Part shown: one piece after another, positions 1 through 8,726 of the stretch
Position numbering within the stretch: the stretch's first letter is position 1
Layout: the number at the start of each line of letters is the position of its first letter
DNA from: Pseudomonas sp. JQ170C
Lineage (GTDB): Bacteria; Pseudomonadota; Gammaproteobacteria; Pseudomonadales; Pseudomonadaceae
Reading direction: 5' to 3'
Length of the DNA stretch: 64,000 nt
Assembly: GCF_035581345.1 (NCBI RefSeq)
Contig: NZ_CP141608.1
Span: forward strand, 1,886,001-1,950,000
Notes under the pieces: model-generated
What the model saw: the letters and a program-made list of their open reading frames with translations, nothing else
What the model was told of the DNA's origin: nothing
Databases searched by the model: none
Program-made: the position numbers and the translations under genes

Positions 1-291
1 GTGCAGATTTTTACCGGGCAGTTGTCGGGCCTGCAGGCCTATGAGCACCGTCTGGTGTTCGAGATGCCCGCCACGGCGCTTGCCGCTGCAACCTGCTTCA
101 GCATTGAAGATGCTGTCGAGGCGCAGACCTGGCGCGTACATAAACCCAATGAACTCGGCGGGGTCACCAGCCTTGAGTTGTTCGATGCCGAGCAGCGTTT
201 GATCGTTCAGGTGTTTGCTCGCCGCCCGGCCGGTGAGCCGGAGCAGGCGGCCTGGCGCCAGTGGCTGGATGCGCTGGAGGCGGTGCAATGA
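1..291 (+). CDS. hmuS: Haem-degrading/haem-trafficking factor HmuS (PhuS), C-terminal end only
   Basis: This is the last 96 codons of a gene that begins left of the window; the GTG at base 1 is an internal valine, not a start. The text around RVHKPNELGGVTSLELFDAE followed by IVQVFARRPAGEPE and a WRQWLDAL end matches the C-terminus of the HmuS/PhuS/ShuS family, cytoplasmic haem-binding proteins of about 350 residues that pass imported haem to a haem oxygenase or break it down. The stop TGA (289-291) overlaps the ATG of hmuT (ATGA), so it is translationally coupled to the haem ABC transporter. Family assignment rests on this tail plus context. Confidence 0.85.
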   Translation: MQIFTGQLSGLQAYEHRLVFEMPATALAAATCFSIEDAVEAQTWRVHKPNELGGVTSLELFDAEQRLIVQVFARRPAGEPEQAAWRQWLDALEAVQ

Positions 292-1124
292 AGGGGCTGT
301 GTCTGGGTGTGTGTCTGCTGATTGGCAGTACCGGGGCGTTTGCAGGTGGCCAGGCGGCGGACACCTTGGTCATTGGCAATGACCTCGCCGAAATTGTCGA
401 GCGCCTGGATGCCGGTGCGCAGTTGGTCGGGCGCGACGACTCCAGCCGTTATCCGCCAGCAATCGCCAGCCTGCCTTCGGTGGGCTACCTGCGTCAGCTG
501 TCGGCCGAAGGCATTCTCTCGCTCAAGCCACAGCGGGTGTTGATCAGCGATGCGGCGCGGCCGGTGATCGTGTTGCGTCAATTGCAGGCGCTGGACCTTG
601 AAGTGATCAGTGTCGCTCGCGGCAAAGGTATCGGCGACATACCCGGCAAAATCGAAGAGGTTGCCCGGGTGATGAACCGCCAGGCGCAGGGGCAGTCGTT
701 GGTCGAGGAGCAGCAGCGTCTGGCGGTCGAGCTTGCCCGGACACCGGCGCTCAAAGGGCCGAAGGCGCTGTTCATTTTCAATCGGGCAGGCATGACCCCT
801 TTGATCATGGGGCGGGGTACCGAAGCCCATGTCGCCCTGGAGCAGGCGGGGATCGAAAACAGTGCGCCGTTCAACGCCTACAAGCAGGTGGCGGCGGAGG
901 CCATGGTTGCGCTGGCGCCTGACTTTGTCATTGTCAGCAAGGCGGGGCTGGAGGCGCTGGGTGGCGAAGAAAACCTCTGGAAGCTCGGCGGCCTGGCCCA
1001 TACGCCGGCCGGACAGCAGCGCCGACTGGTCCAGGTGGATGACCAGGCGTTGCTCAACCTGGGGCCGCGCACGGTACAGGCCATGTTGCAGTTGCGCCGC
1101 GATGCCGGAGCCTTGTTCCCATGA
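288..1124 (+). CDS. hmuT: Haem ABC transporter, periplasmic haem-binding protein HmuT (PhuT)
   Basis: A 278-residue periplasmic haem-binding protein that receives haem from the outer-membrane receptor and delivers it to HmuUV. Residues 1-19 form a short signal peptide (MKGLCLG, hydrophobic core, AFA cleavage). Tyr67 in the motif VGYLRQLSAEG fits the conserved haem-ligand tyrosine of the PhuT/ShuT family. The fold is the TroA/FecB two-lobe type. The start ATG at 288 overlaps the hmuS stop; a reading frame extending further upstream lies inside hmuS and is not needed. Its 3' end overlaps hmuU by four bases (ATGA). Confidence 0.93.
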   Translation: MKGLCLGVCLLIGSTGAFAGGQAADTLVIGNDLAEIVERLDAGAQLVGRDDSSRYPPAIASLPSVGYLRQLSAEGILSLKPQRVLISDAARPVIVLRQLQALDLEVISVARGKGIGDIPGKIEEVARVMNRQAQGQSLVEEQQRLAVELARTPALKGPKALFIFNRAGMTPLIMGRGTEAHVALEQAGIENSAPFNAYKQVAAEAMVALAPDFVIVSKAGLEALGGEENLWKLGGLAHTPAGQQRRLVQVDDQALLNLGPRTVQAMLQLRRDAGALFP

Positions 1125-2131
1125 TCCAGGTGCGAGGTGCTTCGGCGCAGACCCTGCTGTTGATGCTGGTGGGGCTGTGCCTGTTGTTGATGGTGTGTTC
1201 GTTGGTGGGCAGCATCGGCTTGTCGCCGGCGATCTTTGTGGGTGTTTTGCCTGCGCCGCTGGAGTGGCAGGTCTGGTGCGAAGTGCGCCTTCCGCGCCTG
1301 CTGCTGGCCGTGCTGGTGGGCTCCACCCTGGCGGCGGGCGGTACGGCCATGCAGGGCCTGTTCCGTAACCCGCTGGCAGATCCGACCTTGCTAGGCCAGG
1401 CCAGTGGTGCCGGGCTTGCGGTGTCGATCTGGGTGGTGCTGGTCAACGGCCGGCTGCCGGGCTTTGAGCTGTACGGGCAGTTTTTTGCAGGCTTTGTCGG
1501 CGCCTTGCTGGTGACCCTGGTGATATTCCGCATCGGACGGGGTAACCGGGGGCGTGAGTCCACCATCACCTTGCTGTTGGCGGGGCTGGTCATCAACACC
1601 CTGACGGGCGCCGTGGGCGGCATTCTTGCCTATGTCGCCAGCGAAGAGCAGCTACGCCAGTTGAGCCTGTGGGGCATGGGCAGTCTCAGTAGTGCCCAGT
1701 GGTCGACCTTGAGCGTGGCCTGCCTGGTGTTGCCGCCGGCGCTGTGGGTACTGGCGCGCTGCGCGGCGGATCTGGACCTGTTCCAGTTGGGCGAGGTGTC
1801 GGCCCATGCTGCCGGCCTGAACGGCGATCGCCTGAAAAACCGTGTGGTCCTGGCGTCCTCGCTCGGGGTTGGGTTGTGCGTGGCGTTGACCGGGATCATC
1901 GGTTTTATCGGCCTGTTGGTACCGCACTGCCTGCGCCTGTACTTCGGGCCTGGGCATCGGTTGCTGATACCGGCCTCAATGTTGTGTGGCGCCATCTTGC
2001 TGTTGCTGGCCGACACCCTGGCCAGAAGCCTGACCAGCCCTGCAGAGATTCCGGTGGGCCTGGTCACCAGTGTCATCGGCGGGCCCTACTTTTTATGGCT
2101 GCTGCTTGGGCGCAAGGTGCGGGAGTTCTGA
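1121..2131 (+). CDS. hmuU: Haem ABC transporter permease HmuU (PhuU)
   Basis: A 336-residue inner-membrane permease of the FecCD/BtuC family that forms the haem channel as a dimer. Many hydrophobic segments are visible from residue 10 onward, the family signature RLPRLLLAVLVGSTLAAGG lies near residues 54-72, and a GLLVPHCLR stretch near 265 fits the coupling loop that contacts the ATPase. Length is usual for the family. It starts with ATG overlapping the hmuT stop (ATGA), and hmuV follows after one base, so hmuSTUV form one transcript. No phuW-like gene follows; the next genes are on the other strand. Confidence 0.94.
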   Translation: MIQVRGASAQTLLLMLVGLCLLLMVCSLVGSIGLSPAIFVGVLPAPLEWQVWCEVRLPRLLLAVLVGSTLAAGGTAMQGLFRNPLADPTLLGQASGAGLAVSIWVVLVNGRLPGFELYGQFFAGFVGALLVTLVIFRIGRGNRGRESTITLLLAGLVINTLTGAVGGILAYVASEEQLRQLSLWGMGSLSSAQWSTLSVACLVLPPALWVLARCAADLDLFQLGEVSAHAAGLNGDRLKNRVVLASSLGVGLCVALTGIIGFIGLLVPHCLRLYFGPGHRLLIPASMLCGAILLLLADTLARSLTSPAEIPVGLVTSVIGGPYFLWLLLGRKVREF

Positions 2132-2132
2132 A

Positions 2133-2900
2133 ATGCTTGAACTGAACAATGTCAGCCTGGCCCGGCCGTTTGCGCTGGCACCTTTGAACGCCTCTATAAA
2201 GGAAGGGCAACTGCTTGGCCTGATTGGGCCCAACGGTGCCGGCAAAAGCACCTTGCTTTCGCTGATCTCGGGCTACACCCGGCCAGACAGTGGCGAGATT
2301 CGCATGCTTGGCCGGCCGTTGGCCGATTACAGCGCCCAGCAACTGGCAAGCCGACGCGCCCTGGTCACCCAGCAAATGGACAGCGTGTTTGACTGGCAGG
2401 TGGGGGAGTTCATCCAGCTGGGGCAGCAGCACATTGGCGAACCGTGCCCGGGGATAATCGATGCCCTGGACCTCCGTCATCTATTGTTGCGCGGGGTGTT
2501 GTCGCTGTCGGGCGGCGAGTTGCAGCGGGTGACCATCGCCCGTGCCATGAACCAGTTGGCGGTGAGTCCGGTTGCCAATGGGCGGGGTGATCACCAGGGG
2601 CGATTGCTGTTGCTTGATGAGCCCACCAGCGCCCTGGATATCGGTCAGCAGCAGAACCTGATGCGGGTGCTGCGCTCGCTGGCGCGGTCGCCGGGCATTG
2701 CGGTGGTGTGCGTGCTGCATGACCTGAACCTGGCGGCGCGCTACTGCGACCGGTTATGGCTGCTGGAGCAGGGCAGGCTGTGTGCCGAGGGTACGCCGGC
2801 GCAGGTGCTTAGCGAGCAGCGTATCGGTGAGGTGTTCGGGGCGCAGGTCAGGGTTGAAGTGGCGCAGCCACAGGGGGTGCGGATCGAGTTGCTGGTCTGA
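2133..2900 (+). CDS. hmuV: Haem ABC transporter ATP-binding protein HmuV (PhuV)
   Basis: A 255-residue ABC ATPase that powers haem import through HmuU. Walker A is GPNGAGKST at residues 32-40, the signature is LSGGELQRV, Walker B is LLLLDEPTSALD, and the H-loop histidine is in VLHDLNLAARYC. The start ATG at 2133 is preceded by GGGAG (2121-2125) with good spacing, and a longer in-frame extension overlapping hmuU lacks such a site. HmuV-type insertion between signature and Walker B (VSPVANGRGDHQG) is typical of this subfamily. It ends 13 bases before the convergent fecR-like gene, with no obvious terminator in between. Confidence 0.95.
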   Translation: MLELNNVSLARPFALAPLNASIKEGQLLGLIGPNGAGKSTLLSLISGYTRPDSGEIRMLGRPLADYSAQQLASRRALVTQQMDSVFDWQVGEFIQLGQQHIGEPCPGIIDALDLRHLLLRGVLSLSGGELQRVTIARAMNQLAVSPVANGRGDHQGRLLLLDEPTSALDIGQQQNLMRVLRSLARSPGIAVVCVLHDLNLAARYCDRLWLLEQGRLCAEGTPAQVLSEQRIGEVFGAQVRVEVAQPQGVRIELLV

Positions 2901-2913
2901 GTGTCGCTGCGGT

Positions 2914-3867
2914 TCAGCGGGCGCTCAGGGTGACCCAGTAGTTCGAGCGGCGTTGCACCTGGATCGGCAGGGCATGGCGTAGGGCTTCGAGCACGGCGTC
3001 GCTGTCGGACAAGGGGTAGACCCCTGAGATACGCAAGCTGGCTACCTCGTCGGTGCAGCGCAACACGCCGGGGCGATACCGCGCCAGTTGCTGGATAAAG
3101 GCATCCAGGCGCAGGTCTTCGGCCACCAGCAGGCCTTTGCTCCAGGCCGGTTCGCTTGCGGCGCGGGCGGGGGCGCTGGCCTGCCGGGAATCCAGGCGGC
3201 TGCGTTCCCCGGGGTTCAACCGTAGCGTGGATAAAGGGGCCTGCTGCGGCTGGAGCTCGACGCTGCCTTCAAACAGCGATACCTGGATGCTGTCCTCGAG
3301 CTGTTCGACCAGAAAGCGCGTCCCCAGCGCCCGGATGCTGCCTTGGGGAGTTACGACGCTCAAGGGAGCATCTGAATAGCTGGGGAGGTGGCCGCTACGG
3401 ATCAACAACCGGCCACGGTTGAGTATCAGGCGCCGCTGCTGGTGGGTCAGTTGCACCACCACCTCGGTCTCGGCATCCAGCGTCAACTGGCTACCGTCTA
3501 CCAGGTGCAGGGTGCGAGGTGCGTGGGCGCCGTTGCTGTAGACCAGGCCTGAGGGCATCTGGCTACGGTAGAGCAATTGCCCGGCACAGCCGAACAGGCC
3601 CAGTAGCGCCAGGGCCTTGATCGCGCTGCGACGGCTGCTGCCCTGGCCTTTGGACAGGCTTCGATAGCCGGCCTGGGGGTCCAGCCCGGTCAGGCGGCGA
3701 CGAAAGGCCTGAATATGCTGCCAGGCGCGCTCGTGTTCGGGGTCGGCCGTGCGCCAGCGGCTGAGCGCTTGCTCCTGCTCGGGGGTGAGCGGGCCGTCCA
3801 TGGTCTCGGTCAGCCACTGGGCCGCTTCGCGGGTGGTGTGGGCACTGAAAGGCACGGGGGAAGTCAT
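2914..3867 (-). CDS. FecR-type anti-sigma/sigma-regulator membrane protein
   Basis: A 317-residue FecR-family protein. These proteins span the inner membrane once, hold a cognate ECF sigma factor, and release it when a TonB-dependent receptor is loaded. The N-terminal DUF4880-like part (residues 12-60; AAQWLTETMDGPLTPEQ and WRTADPEHERAWQ) is followed by a single membrane segment about residues 83-100 (AIKALALLGLFGCAGQLL), the FecR core (about 110-220, with VYSNGAHAPRTLHLVDGS and GSIRALGTRFLV), and a C-terminal STN-like part ending in YWVTLSAR. Its start overlaps the stop of the upstream sigma gene (ATGA). No receptor gene is in the window; it may lie left of hmuS or elsewhere. Confidence 0.9.
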   Translation of the reverse strand: MTSPVPFSAHTTREAAQWLTETMDGPLTPEQEQALSRWRTADPEHERAWQHIQAFRRRLTGLDPQAGYRSLSKGQGSSRRSAIKALALLGLFGCAGQLLYRSQMPSGLVYSNGAHAPRTLHLVDGSQLTLDAETEVVVQLTHQQRRLILNRGRLLIRSGHLPSYSDAPLSVVTPQGSIRALGTRFLVEQLEDSIQVSLFEGSVELQPQQAPLSTLRLNPGERSRLDSRQASAPARAASEPAWSKGLLVAEDLRLDAFIQQLARYRPGVLRCTDEVASLRISGVYPLSDSDAVLEALRHALPIQVQRRSNYWVTLSAR

Positions 3868-4379
3868 GACAGCTGGGCAAAAAAGCAGTGTTGGTTGGCG
3901 CGCACCAGGTACAGCTTTACTGAGCGGGTGCTGACCTGCAGGCGCTGGGCAATCTCGGCGATTTTCAGCCCCTGCAGGTGAGACAGCAGGAATGCCTCGC
4001 GGACCTTGAACGGCAGGGCGTCGAGCATGCGGTCGAGCAGGGTCAGGGCTTCAAGGGCCAGGACGCGGACCTCGGGGGAGGGCTCGACGGCCTCGGGCAA
4101 GCAGGCCAGCGCCTCGAGATAGGCCTGTTCGACCAGGCGCCGCCGATAGACGTTGGCCATCAAGCGTCGCGCAACCGTCGACAGGAACGAGCGCGGCTCG
4201 CGGATCTGGAACAGGTCCTTGGCGCTCAGGATGCTCAGGAACGTGTCTTGGGCAATGTCCGCGGCATGCTCCGGGCAACCGATGCGTTGACGCAGCCAGC
4301 GGTGCAGCCAGTGATGGTGGTCCTGGTAGAGCGTTTGCAGGCAGGCGTTGGACGAAGCGGGAGTAGGGTGGGGTTCCAT
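3864..4379 (-). CDS. ECF-family sigma factor (FecI-like, iron/haem type)
   Basis: A 171-residue ECF sigma-70 factor. Region 2 is visible in IAQDTFLSILSAKDLFQ and PRSFLSTVARRLMANVYRRR, and region 4 in LDALPFKVREAFLLSHLQG and KIAEIAQRLQVSTRSVKLYL, the helix-turn-helix that reads the -35 element. In this family the sigma usually drives a TonB-dependent receptor gene, often for haem or a siderophore. It is followed by the fecR-like gene with a four-base overlap, and a Fur box sits just upstream, so it should be made only under iron shortage. Closeness to hmuSTUV suggests a haem signal (HasI-like), but this is inference. No clear ribosome-binding site precedes the ATG. Confidence 0.92.
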   Translation of the reverse strand: MEPHPTPASSNACLQTLYQDHHHWLHRWLRQRIGCPEHAADIAQDTFLSILSAKDLFQIREPRSFLSTVARRLMANVYRRRLVEQAYLEALACLPEAVEPSPEVRVLALEALTLLDRMLDALPFKVREAFLLSHLQGLKIAEIAQRLQVSTRSVKLYLVRANQHCFFAQLS

Positions 4380-4419
4380 CGTAATGCTATGCCGGTATGG
4401 AGCAAAAATGATGGCGCAG

Positions 4420-4438
4420 TATAACGATTATCATTATC
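4420..4438 (-). promoter_or_regulatory. Fur box in front of the ECF sigma gene
   Basis: Read on the minus strand the site is GATAATGATAATCGTTATA, matching 17 of 19 bases of the Fur consensus GATAATGATAATCATTATC. It lies 41 bases upstream of the sigma factor ATG and its right half contains TATACT, a good -10 element, so bound Fur would block the promoter. Confidence 0.88.
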
Positions 4439-4573
4439 AAGTGATATTGAATTGTGTTTGTCCTGCTGCCAGGGTGAACCGGCTCGTGCGTACTGGTGAC
4501 AAAGGGCCAAAAGCTGATAGATTTCAGCCGGTTGAGGCCGTGTACAACGGCAATGTGGTTGGAGGACACCCCC

Positions 4574-4876
4574 ATGATTTCAAAAGAACGCCAGACCAGC
4601 GCGTTGCAGCGTTTTGCCGAGGCAAATCCGCAATTGCTCGAAGAGATTTCCGGGCTCAGTGCGCATGAGCAGCAACAGCAGATCGAGTGGGCGTTCGAGG
4701 ATGCCGCCCAGGAGCAGGGGCTTGAGCCTTGGGAGCTGACCTTGCAGCTGATCGCAGGCTCTGCAGATGAGCTCAAGGCCATGCGTCTTGAGGTGCATCG
4801 GGAGGTGGCCCAGGCCCTGGGAATGGGTTGGGAAGAGTATTGCAGTATCAACGAGATCGACGAGTCGGCGCCCTGA
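4574..4876 (+). CDS. Conserved hypothetical protein, possibly DUF6388
   Basis: A 100-residue soluble acidic protein. The ATG at 4574 has a strong GGAGGA (4561-4566) seven bases upstream, which decides this start over an upstream in-frame GTG. It begins MISKERQTSALQRFAEANPQ and contains QIEWAFEDAAQEQGLEPWEL, a helical pattern I associate with the pseudomonad DUF6388 family of unknown function, from memory only. There is no signal peptide or membrane segment. It stands alone between the divergent sigma gene and tig. Confidence 0.7.
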   Translation: MISKERQTSALQRFAEANPQLLEEISGLSAHEQQQQIEWAFEDAAQEQGLEPWELTLQLIAGSADELKAMRLEVHREVAQALGMGWEEYCSINEIDESAP

Positions 4877-5052
4877 GCGCCGAATCTGTAGTGTTTTGAC
4901 ACCTATTCATGGCTGTCTGAGACCTGGCATTTTCCGTAAGTTCCGGTAGCGGCCAGGCCTTGGATAGCGGGTCTTGAGGGCCTTCGTGCAAGGTTTTTGC
5001 CGAGGGCTGTATATGAAATGGACCGGCGTGCTTTCCCGTCGTCTTGAACGGG

Positions 5053-5081
5053 GTGACTTCTGGTCTTTGAGCCACTAGAAT
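5053..5081 (+). promoter_or_regulatory. Candidate sigma-70 promoter for tig
   Basis: GTGACT (5053-5058) and TAGAAT (5076-5081), separated by 17 bases, lie about 60 bases before the tig start. The -10 matches five of six consensus bases, the -35 four of six. The 266 bases between the upstream small gene and tig hold nothing else I can identify; no tRNA genes are present there. Confidence 0.45.
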
Positions 5082-5142
5082 GCTTGCCCTTGATTCTGGA
5101 GTCGGGTATCGCCGGCTAACGTCTGTGCAACGAGGAATATCC

Positions 5143-6453
5143 ATGCAAGTTTCTGTTGAAAATACTTCTGCTCTCGAGCGTCGCATGACCATCGCCGTTC
5201 CGGCCGAGCGCGTCGAGACCGAAGTCAACAAGCGTCTGCAACAGACTGCCCGTCGCGCCAAGGTTCCGGGCTTCCGTCCTGGCAAAGTGCCGATGAGCGT
5301 GATCCGTCAGCGCTACGAAGACGCCGCTCGCCAGGAAGCCTTCGGTGACCTGGTTCAGGCTTCCTTCTACGAAGCTGTGGTTGAGCAGAAGCTGAACCCG
5401 GCTGGCGCCCCTGCCGTCGAGCCTAAGTCGTTCGAGAAGGGCAAGGACCTGGAATACGTCGCCATCTTCGAAGTATTCCCTGAGTTCACCGTTGCCGGTT
5501 TCGACTCGATCGCCGTCGAGCGCCTGAGCGCCGAAGTGGCTGATGCCGACCTGGACAACATGCTGGAAGTCCTGCGCAAGCAGAACGTCCGTTTTGAAGC
5601 CGCCGACCGTGCTGCCCAGAACGAAGACCAGCTGAACATCGACTTCGTCGGCAAGGTCGACGGTGAAGTGTTCGCCGGTGGTTCGGCCAAGGGTACCCAG
5701 CTGGTACTGGGTTCGGGCCGCATGATCCCAGGCTTCGAAGAAGGTCTGGTAGGCGCCAAGGCCGGTGAAGAACGCGTTCTGAACCTGACCTTCCCTGAGG
5801 ACTACCAGAACCTGGACCTGGCTGGCAAAGCCGCCGAGTTCACCGTTACCGTCAACAGCGTTTCCGAGCCTAAGCTGCCTGAGCTGACCGAAGAATTCTT
5901 CGCCCAGTTCGGCATCAAGGAAGCGACCCTGGAAGGTTTCCGCACCGAAGTTCGCAAGAACATGGAGCGTGAACTGCGTCAGGCCATCAAGACCAAGGTC
6001 AAGAACCAGGTAATGGACGGCCTGCTGGCTGCCAACCCGATCGAAGTGCCTAAGGCCCTGCTGGAAAATGAAGTCAACCGCCTGCGCGTTCAAGCTGTTC
6101 AGCAGTTTGGTGGCAACATCAAGCCTGAGCAACTGCCGGCCGAACTGTTCGAAGAACAAGCCAAGCGCCGCGTCGTACTGGGCCTGATCGTTGCAGAAGT
6201 GGTCAAGCAGAACGAACTGAAGCCAGACGAAGACCGCGTTCGCGAAATGATCCAGGAAATGGCTTCGGCCTACCAGGAGCCTGAGCAGGTCGTAGCTTGG
6301 TACTACAAGAACGACCAGCAACTGAACGAAGTCCGTTCGGTTGTGCTGGAAGAACAAGTTGTGGATACTGTTCTGCAGAAAGCGACTGTGACCGACAAAT
6401 CGGTCTCGTACGAAGAAGCTATCAAGCCAGTGCAGGCTCCTGCCGCTGACTGA
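5143..6453 (+). CDS. tig: Trigger factor, ribosome-bound chaperone and prolyl isomerase
   Basis: A 436-residue trigger factor, the chaperone that meets nascent chains at the ribosome exit. The N-terminal ribosome-binding domain carries the signature around [16 protein letters not shown] (residues 44-59; family motif GFRxGKxP), followed by the FKBP-like peptidyl-prolyl isomerase domain (about 160-240, with [14 protein letters not shown] and [16 protein letters not shown]) and a long helical C-terminal arm. The start at 5143 has GAGGA at 5132-5136. It heads the classic tig-clpP-clpX-lon cluster and is usually transcribed apart from clpP; a hairpin follows it. Confidence 0.98.
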   Translation: MQVSVENTSALERRMTIAVPAERVETEVNKRLQQTARRAKVPGFRPGKVPMSVIRQRYEDAARQEAFGDLVQASFYEAVVEQKLNPAGAPAVEPKSFEKGKDLEYVAIFEVFPEFTVAGFDSIAVERLSAEVADADLDNMLEVLRKQNVRFEAADRAAQNEDQLNIDFVGKVDGEVFAGGSAKGTQLVLGSGRMIPGFEEGLVGAKAGEERVLNLTFPEDYQNLDLAGKAAEFTVTVNSVSEPKLPELTEEFFAQFGIKEATLEGFRTEVRKNMERELRQAIKTKVKNQVMDGLLAANPIEVPKALLENEVNRLRVQAVQQFGGNIKPEQLPAELFEEQAKRRVVLGLIVAEVVKQNELKPDEDRVREMIQEMASAYQEPEQVVAWYYKNDQQLNEVRSVVLEEQVVDTVLQKATVTDKSVSYEEAIKPVQAPAAD

Positions 6454-6478
6454 TTTCCTTCTCTCGTAGGAAAACACC

Positions 6479-6504
6479 ACAAGCCAGCCTTCGAGCTGGC
6501 TTGT
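6479..6504 (+). terminator. Hairpin after tig
   Basis: ACAAGCCAGC and GCTGGCTTGT form a perfect 10-base-pair stem around a six-base loop (CTTCGA). It is not followed by a run of T, so it may be a partial terminator or a processing/stability element between tig and clpP. Confidence 0.55.
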
Positions 6505-6544
6505 GCGTATTCAAGACATGACTATTTGGGAGTGAGTGCAGGAC

Positions 6545-7186
6545 ATGTCCCGCAATTCTTATTATCAGCAGAGCTCTGACATCCAGGCCGCAGGCGGCCT
6601 GGTCCCGATGGTTATCGAGCAATCCGCTCGTGGCGAACGCGCCTATGACATCTACTCGCGCCTCTTGAAGGAGCGGGTGATCTTTCTGGTCGGCCCGGTA
6701 GAGGACTACATGGCCAACCTGATTGCAGCGCAACTGCTGTTCCTTGAAGCGGAAAACCCGGACAAGGATATCCATCTCTACATCAACTCGCCGGGCGGTT
6801 CGGTGACTGCGGGCATGTCGATCTACGACACCATGCAGTTCATCAAGCCTGACGTCTCCACCACCTGTATCGGTCAGGCGTGCTCCATGGGCGCCTTCCT
6901 GCTCGCCGCCGGTGCCAAGGGCAAGCGTCATTGCCTGCCTAACTCGCGGGTGATGATTCACCAGCCGCTGGGTGGTTTCCAGGGTCAGGCGACGGATATC
7001 GAGATCCACGCCAAGGAAATCCTCTCCATCAAATCGCGCTTGAACGAGTTGCTGGCCTACCACACAGGTCAGGAGTTGGAAACCATCAAGCGTGACACCG
7101 AACGCGATAACTTCATGAGCGCGCAGCGTGCCGCCGAGTACGGTCTGATCGACTCGGTACACGACAAGCGGCAAATGGCTGTCTGA
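6545..7186 (+). CDS. clpP: ATP-dependent Clp protease proteolytic subunit
   Basis: A 213-residue serine peptidase that forms the tetradecameric proteolytic chamber used by ClpX and ClpA. The catalytic serine is Ser114 in GQACSMGAF and the histidine is His139 in MIHQPLGGF; the family aspartate follows in the C-terminal third. The ATG at 6545 gives the usual pseudomonad N-terminus (MSRNSYYQQ); a GTG nine bases earlier (6536) is in frame and closer to the GGGAG at 6528-6532, so the exact start is slightly uncertain. It sits between tig and clpX; the short gap to clpX contains a hairpin and a heat-shock-like promoter. Confidence 0.98.
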   Translation: MSRNSYYQQSSDIQAAGGLVPMVIEQSARGERAYDIYSRLLKERVIFLVGPVEDYMANLIAAQLLFLEAENPDKDIHLYINSPGGSVTAGMSIYDTMQFIKPDVSTTCIGQACSMGAFLLAAGAKGKRHCLPNSRVMIHQPLGGFQGQATDIEIHAKEILSIKSRLNELLAYHTGQELETIKRDTERDNFMSAQRAAEYGLIDSVHDKRQMAV

Positions 7187-7198
7187 CAAGGCGCCAAA

Positions 7199-7227
7199 GC
7201 AGGTGGTTGGGCCTTCCCGCCACCTGC
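7199..7227 (+). other. Hairpin between clpP and clpX
   Basis: GCAGGTGG (7199-7206) pairs with CCACCTGC (7220-7227), and an inner GGG (7209-7211) pairs with CCC (7216-7218). There is no T run, so it would more likely reduce or process read-through from clpP than end transcription fully. It lies just before the sigma-32-like promoter of clpX. Confidence 0.5.
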
Positions 7228-7230
7228 GGA

Positions 7231-7259
7231 CTTGAAAAAGCCCGCAATTGCCTTCATCT
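7231..7259 (+). promoter_or_regulatory. Candidate sigma-32 (heat-shock) promoter for clpX
   Basis: CTTGAAA (7231-7237), a perfect match to the sigma-32 -35 element, is followed after 14 bases by CTTCATCT (7252-7259), six of eight bases of the CCCCATNT -10 element counting N. It lies 34 bases upstream of the clpX start. Confidence 0.6.
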
Positions 7260-7292
7260 TGTGTTGCAAGCCTACCGGATTGGATCGATCGA

Positions 7293-8576
<1,284 letters not shown>

Positions 8577-8599
8577 GTCGCCAAACGGCTCGAAACTGC

Positions 8600-8626
8600 A
8601 AGGGGCCTTCGGGCCCCTTTGCTTTT
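8600..8626 (+). terminator. Terminator between clpX and lon
   Basis: AAGGGGCC (8600-8607), a TTCG loop, and GGCCCCTT (8612-8619) form an eight-base-pair stem followed by the T-rich TGCTTTT, a good intrinsic terminator. Confidence 0.8.
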
Positions 8627-8638
8627 CCTGTCGTGGAG

Positions 8639-8667
8639 CTTGTTTTTTTGCGGGCCTGCCCCCACAT
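8639..8667 (+). promoter_or_regulatory. Candidate sigma-32 (heat-shock) promoter for lon
   Basis: CTTGTTT (8639-8645), then 14 bases, then CCCCACAT (8660-8667). This resembles the sigma-32 pattern CTTGAAA/CCCCATNT with the same 14-base spacing seen before clpX. It lies 60 bases upstream of lon, directly after the clpX terminator. lon is a heat-shock gene in related bacteria. Confidence 0.62.
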
Positions 8668-8726
8668 TAACTTCACGCTCAAATTCCACCGGTTTCCGGC
8701 CATAAGGCCGCTGTAGAGGCGAAATC

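Noticed and set aside
5044..5081. TTGAAC paired with TAGAAT as tig promoter
   Set aside because: The 26-base spacing is too long for sigma-70; GTGACT at 5053 fits better.
4877..5142. Possible tRNA cluster upstream of tig, as found near this locus in some pseudomonads
   Set aside because: No cloverleaf, T-loop or CCA-type ends could be found in these bases.
5116..6480. Long open frame on the minus strand opposite tig (about 450 codons)
   Set aside because: It mirrors the codon structure of a strongly conserved gene; the translation has no known domain and is rich in residues typical of antisense frames in GC-rich DNA.
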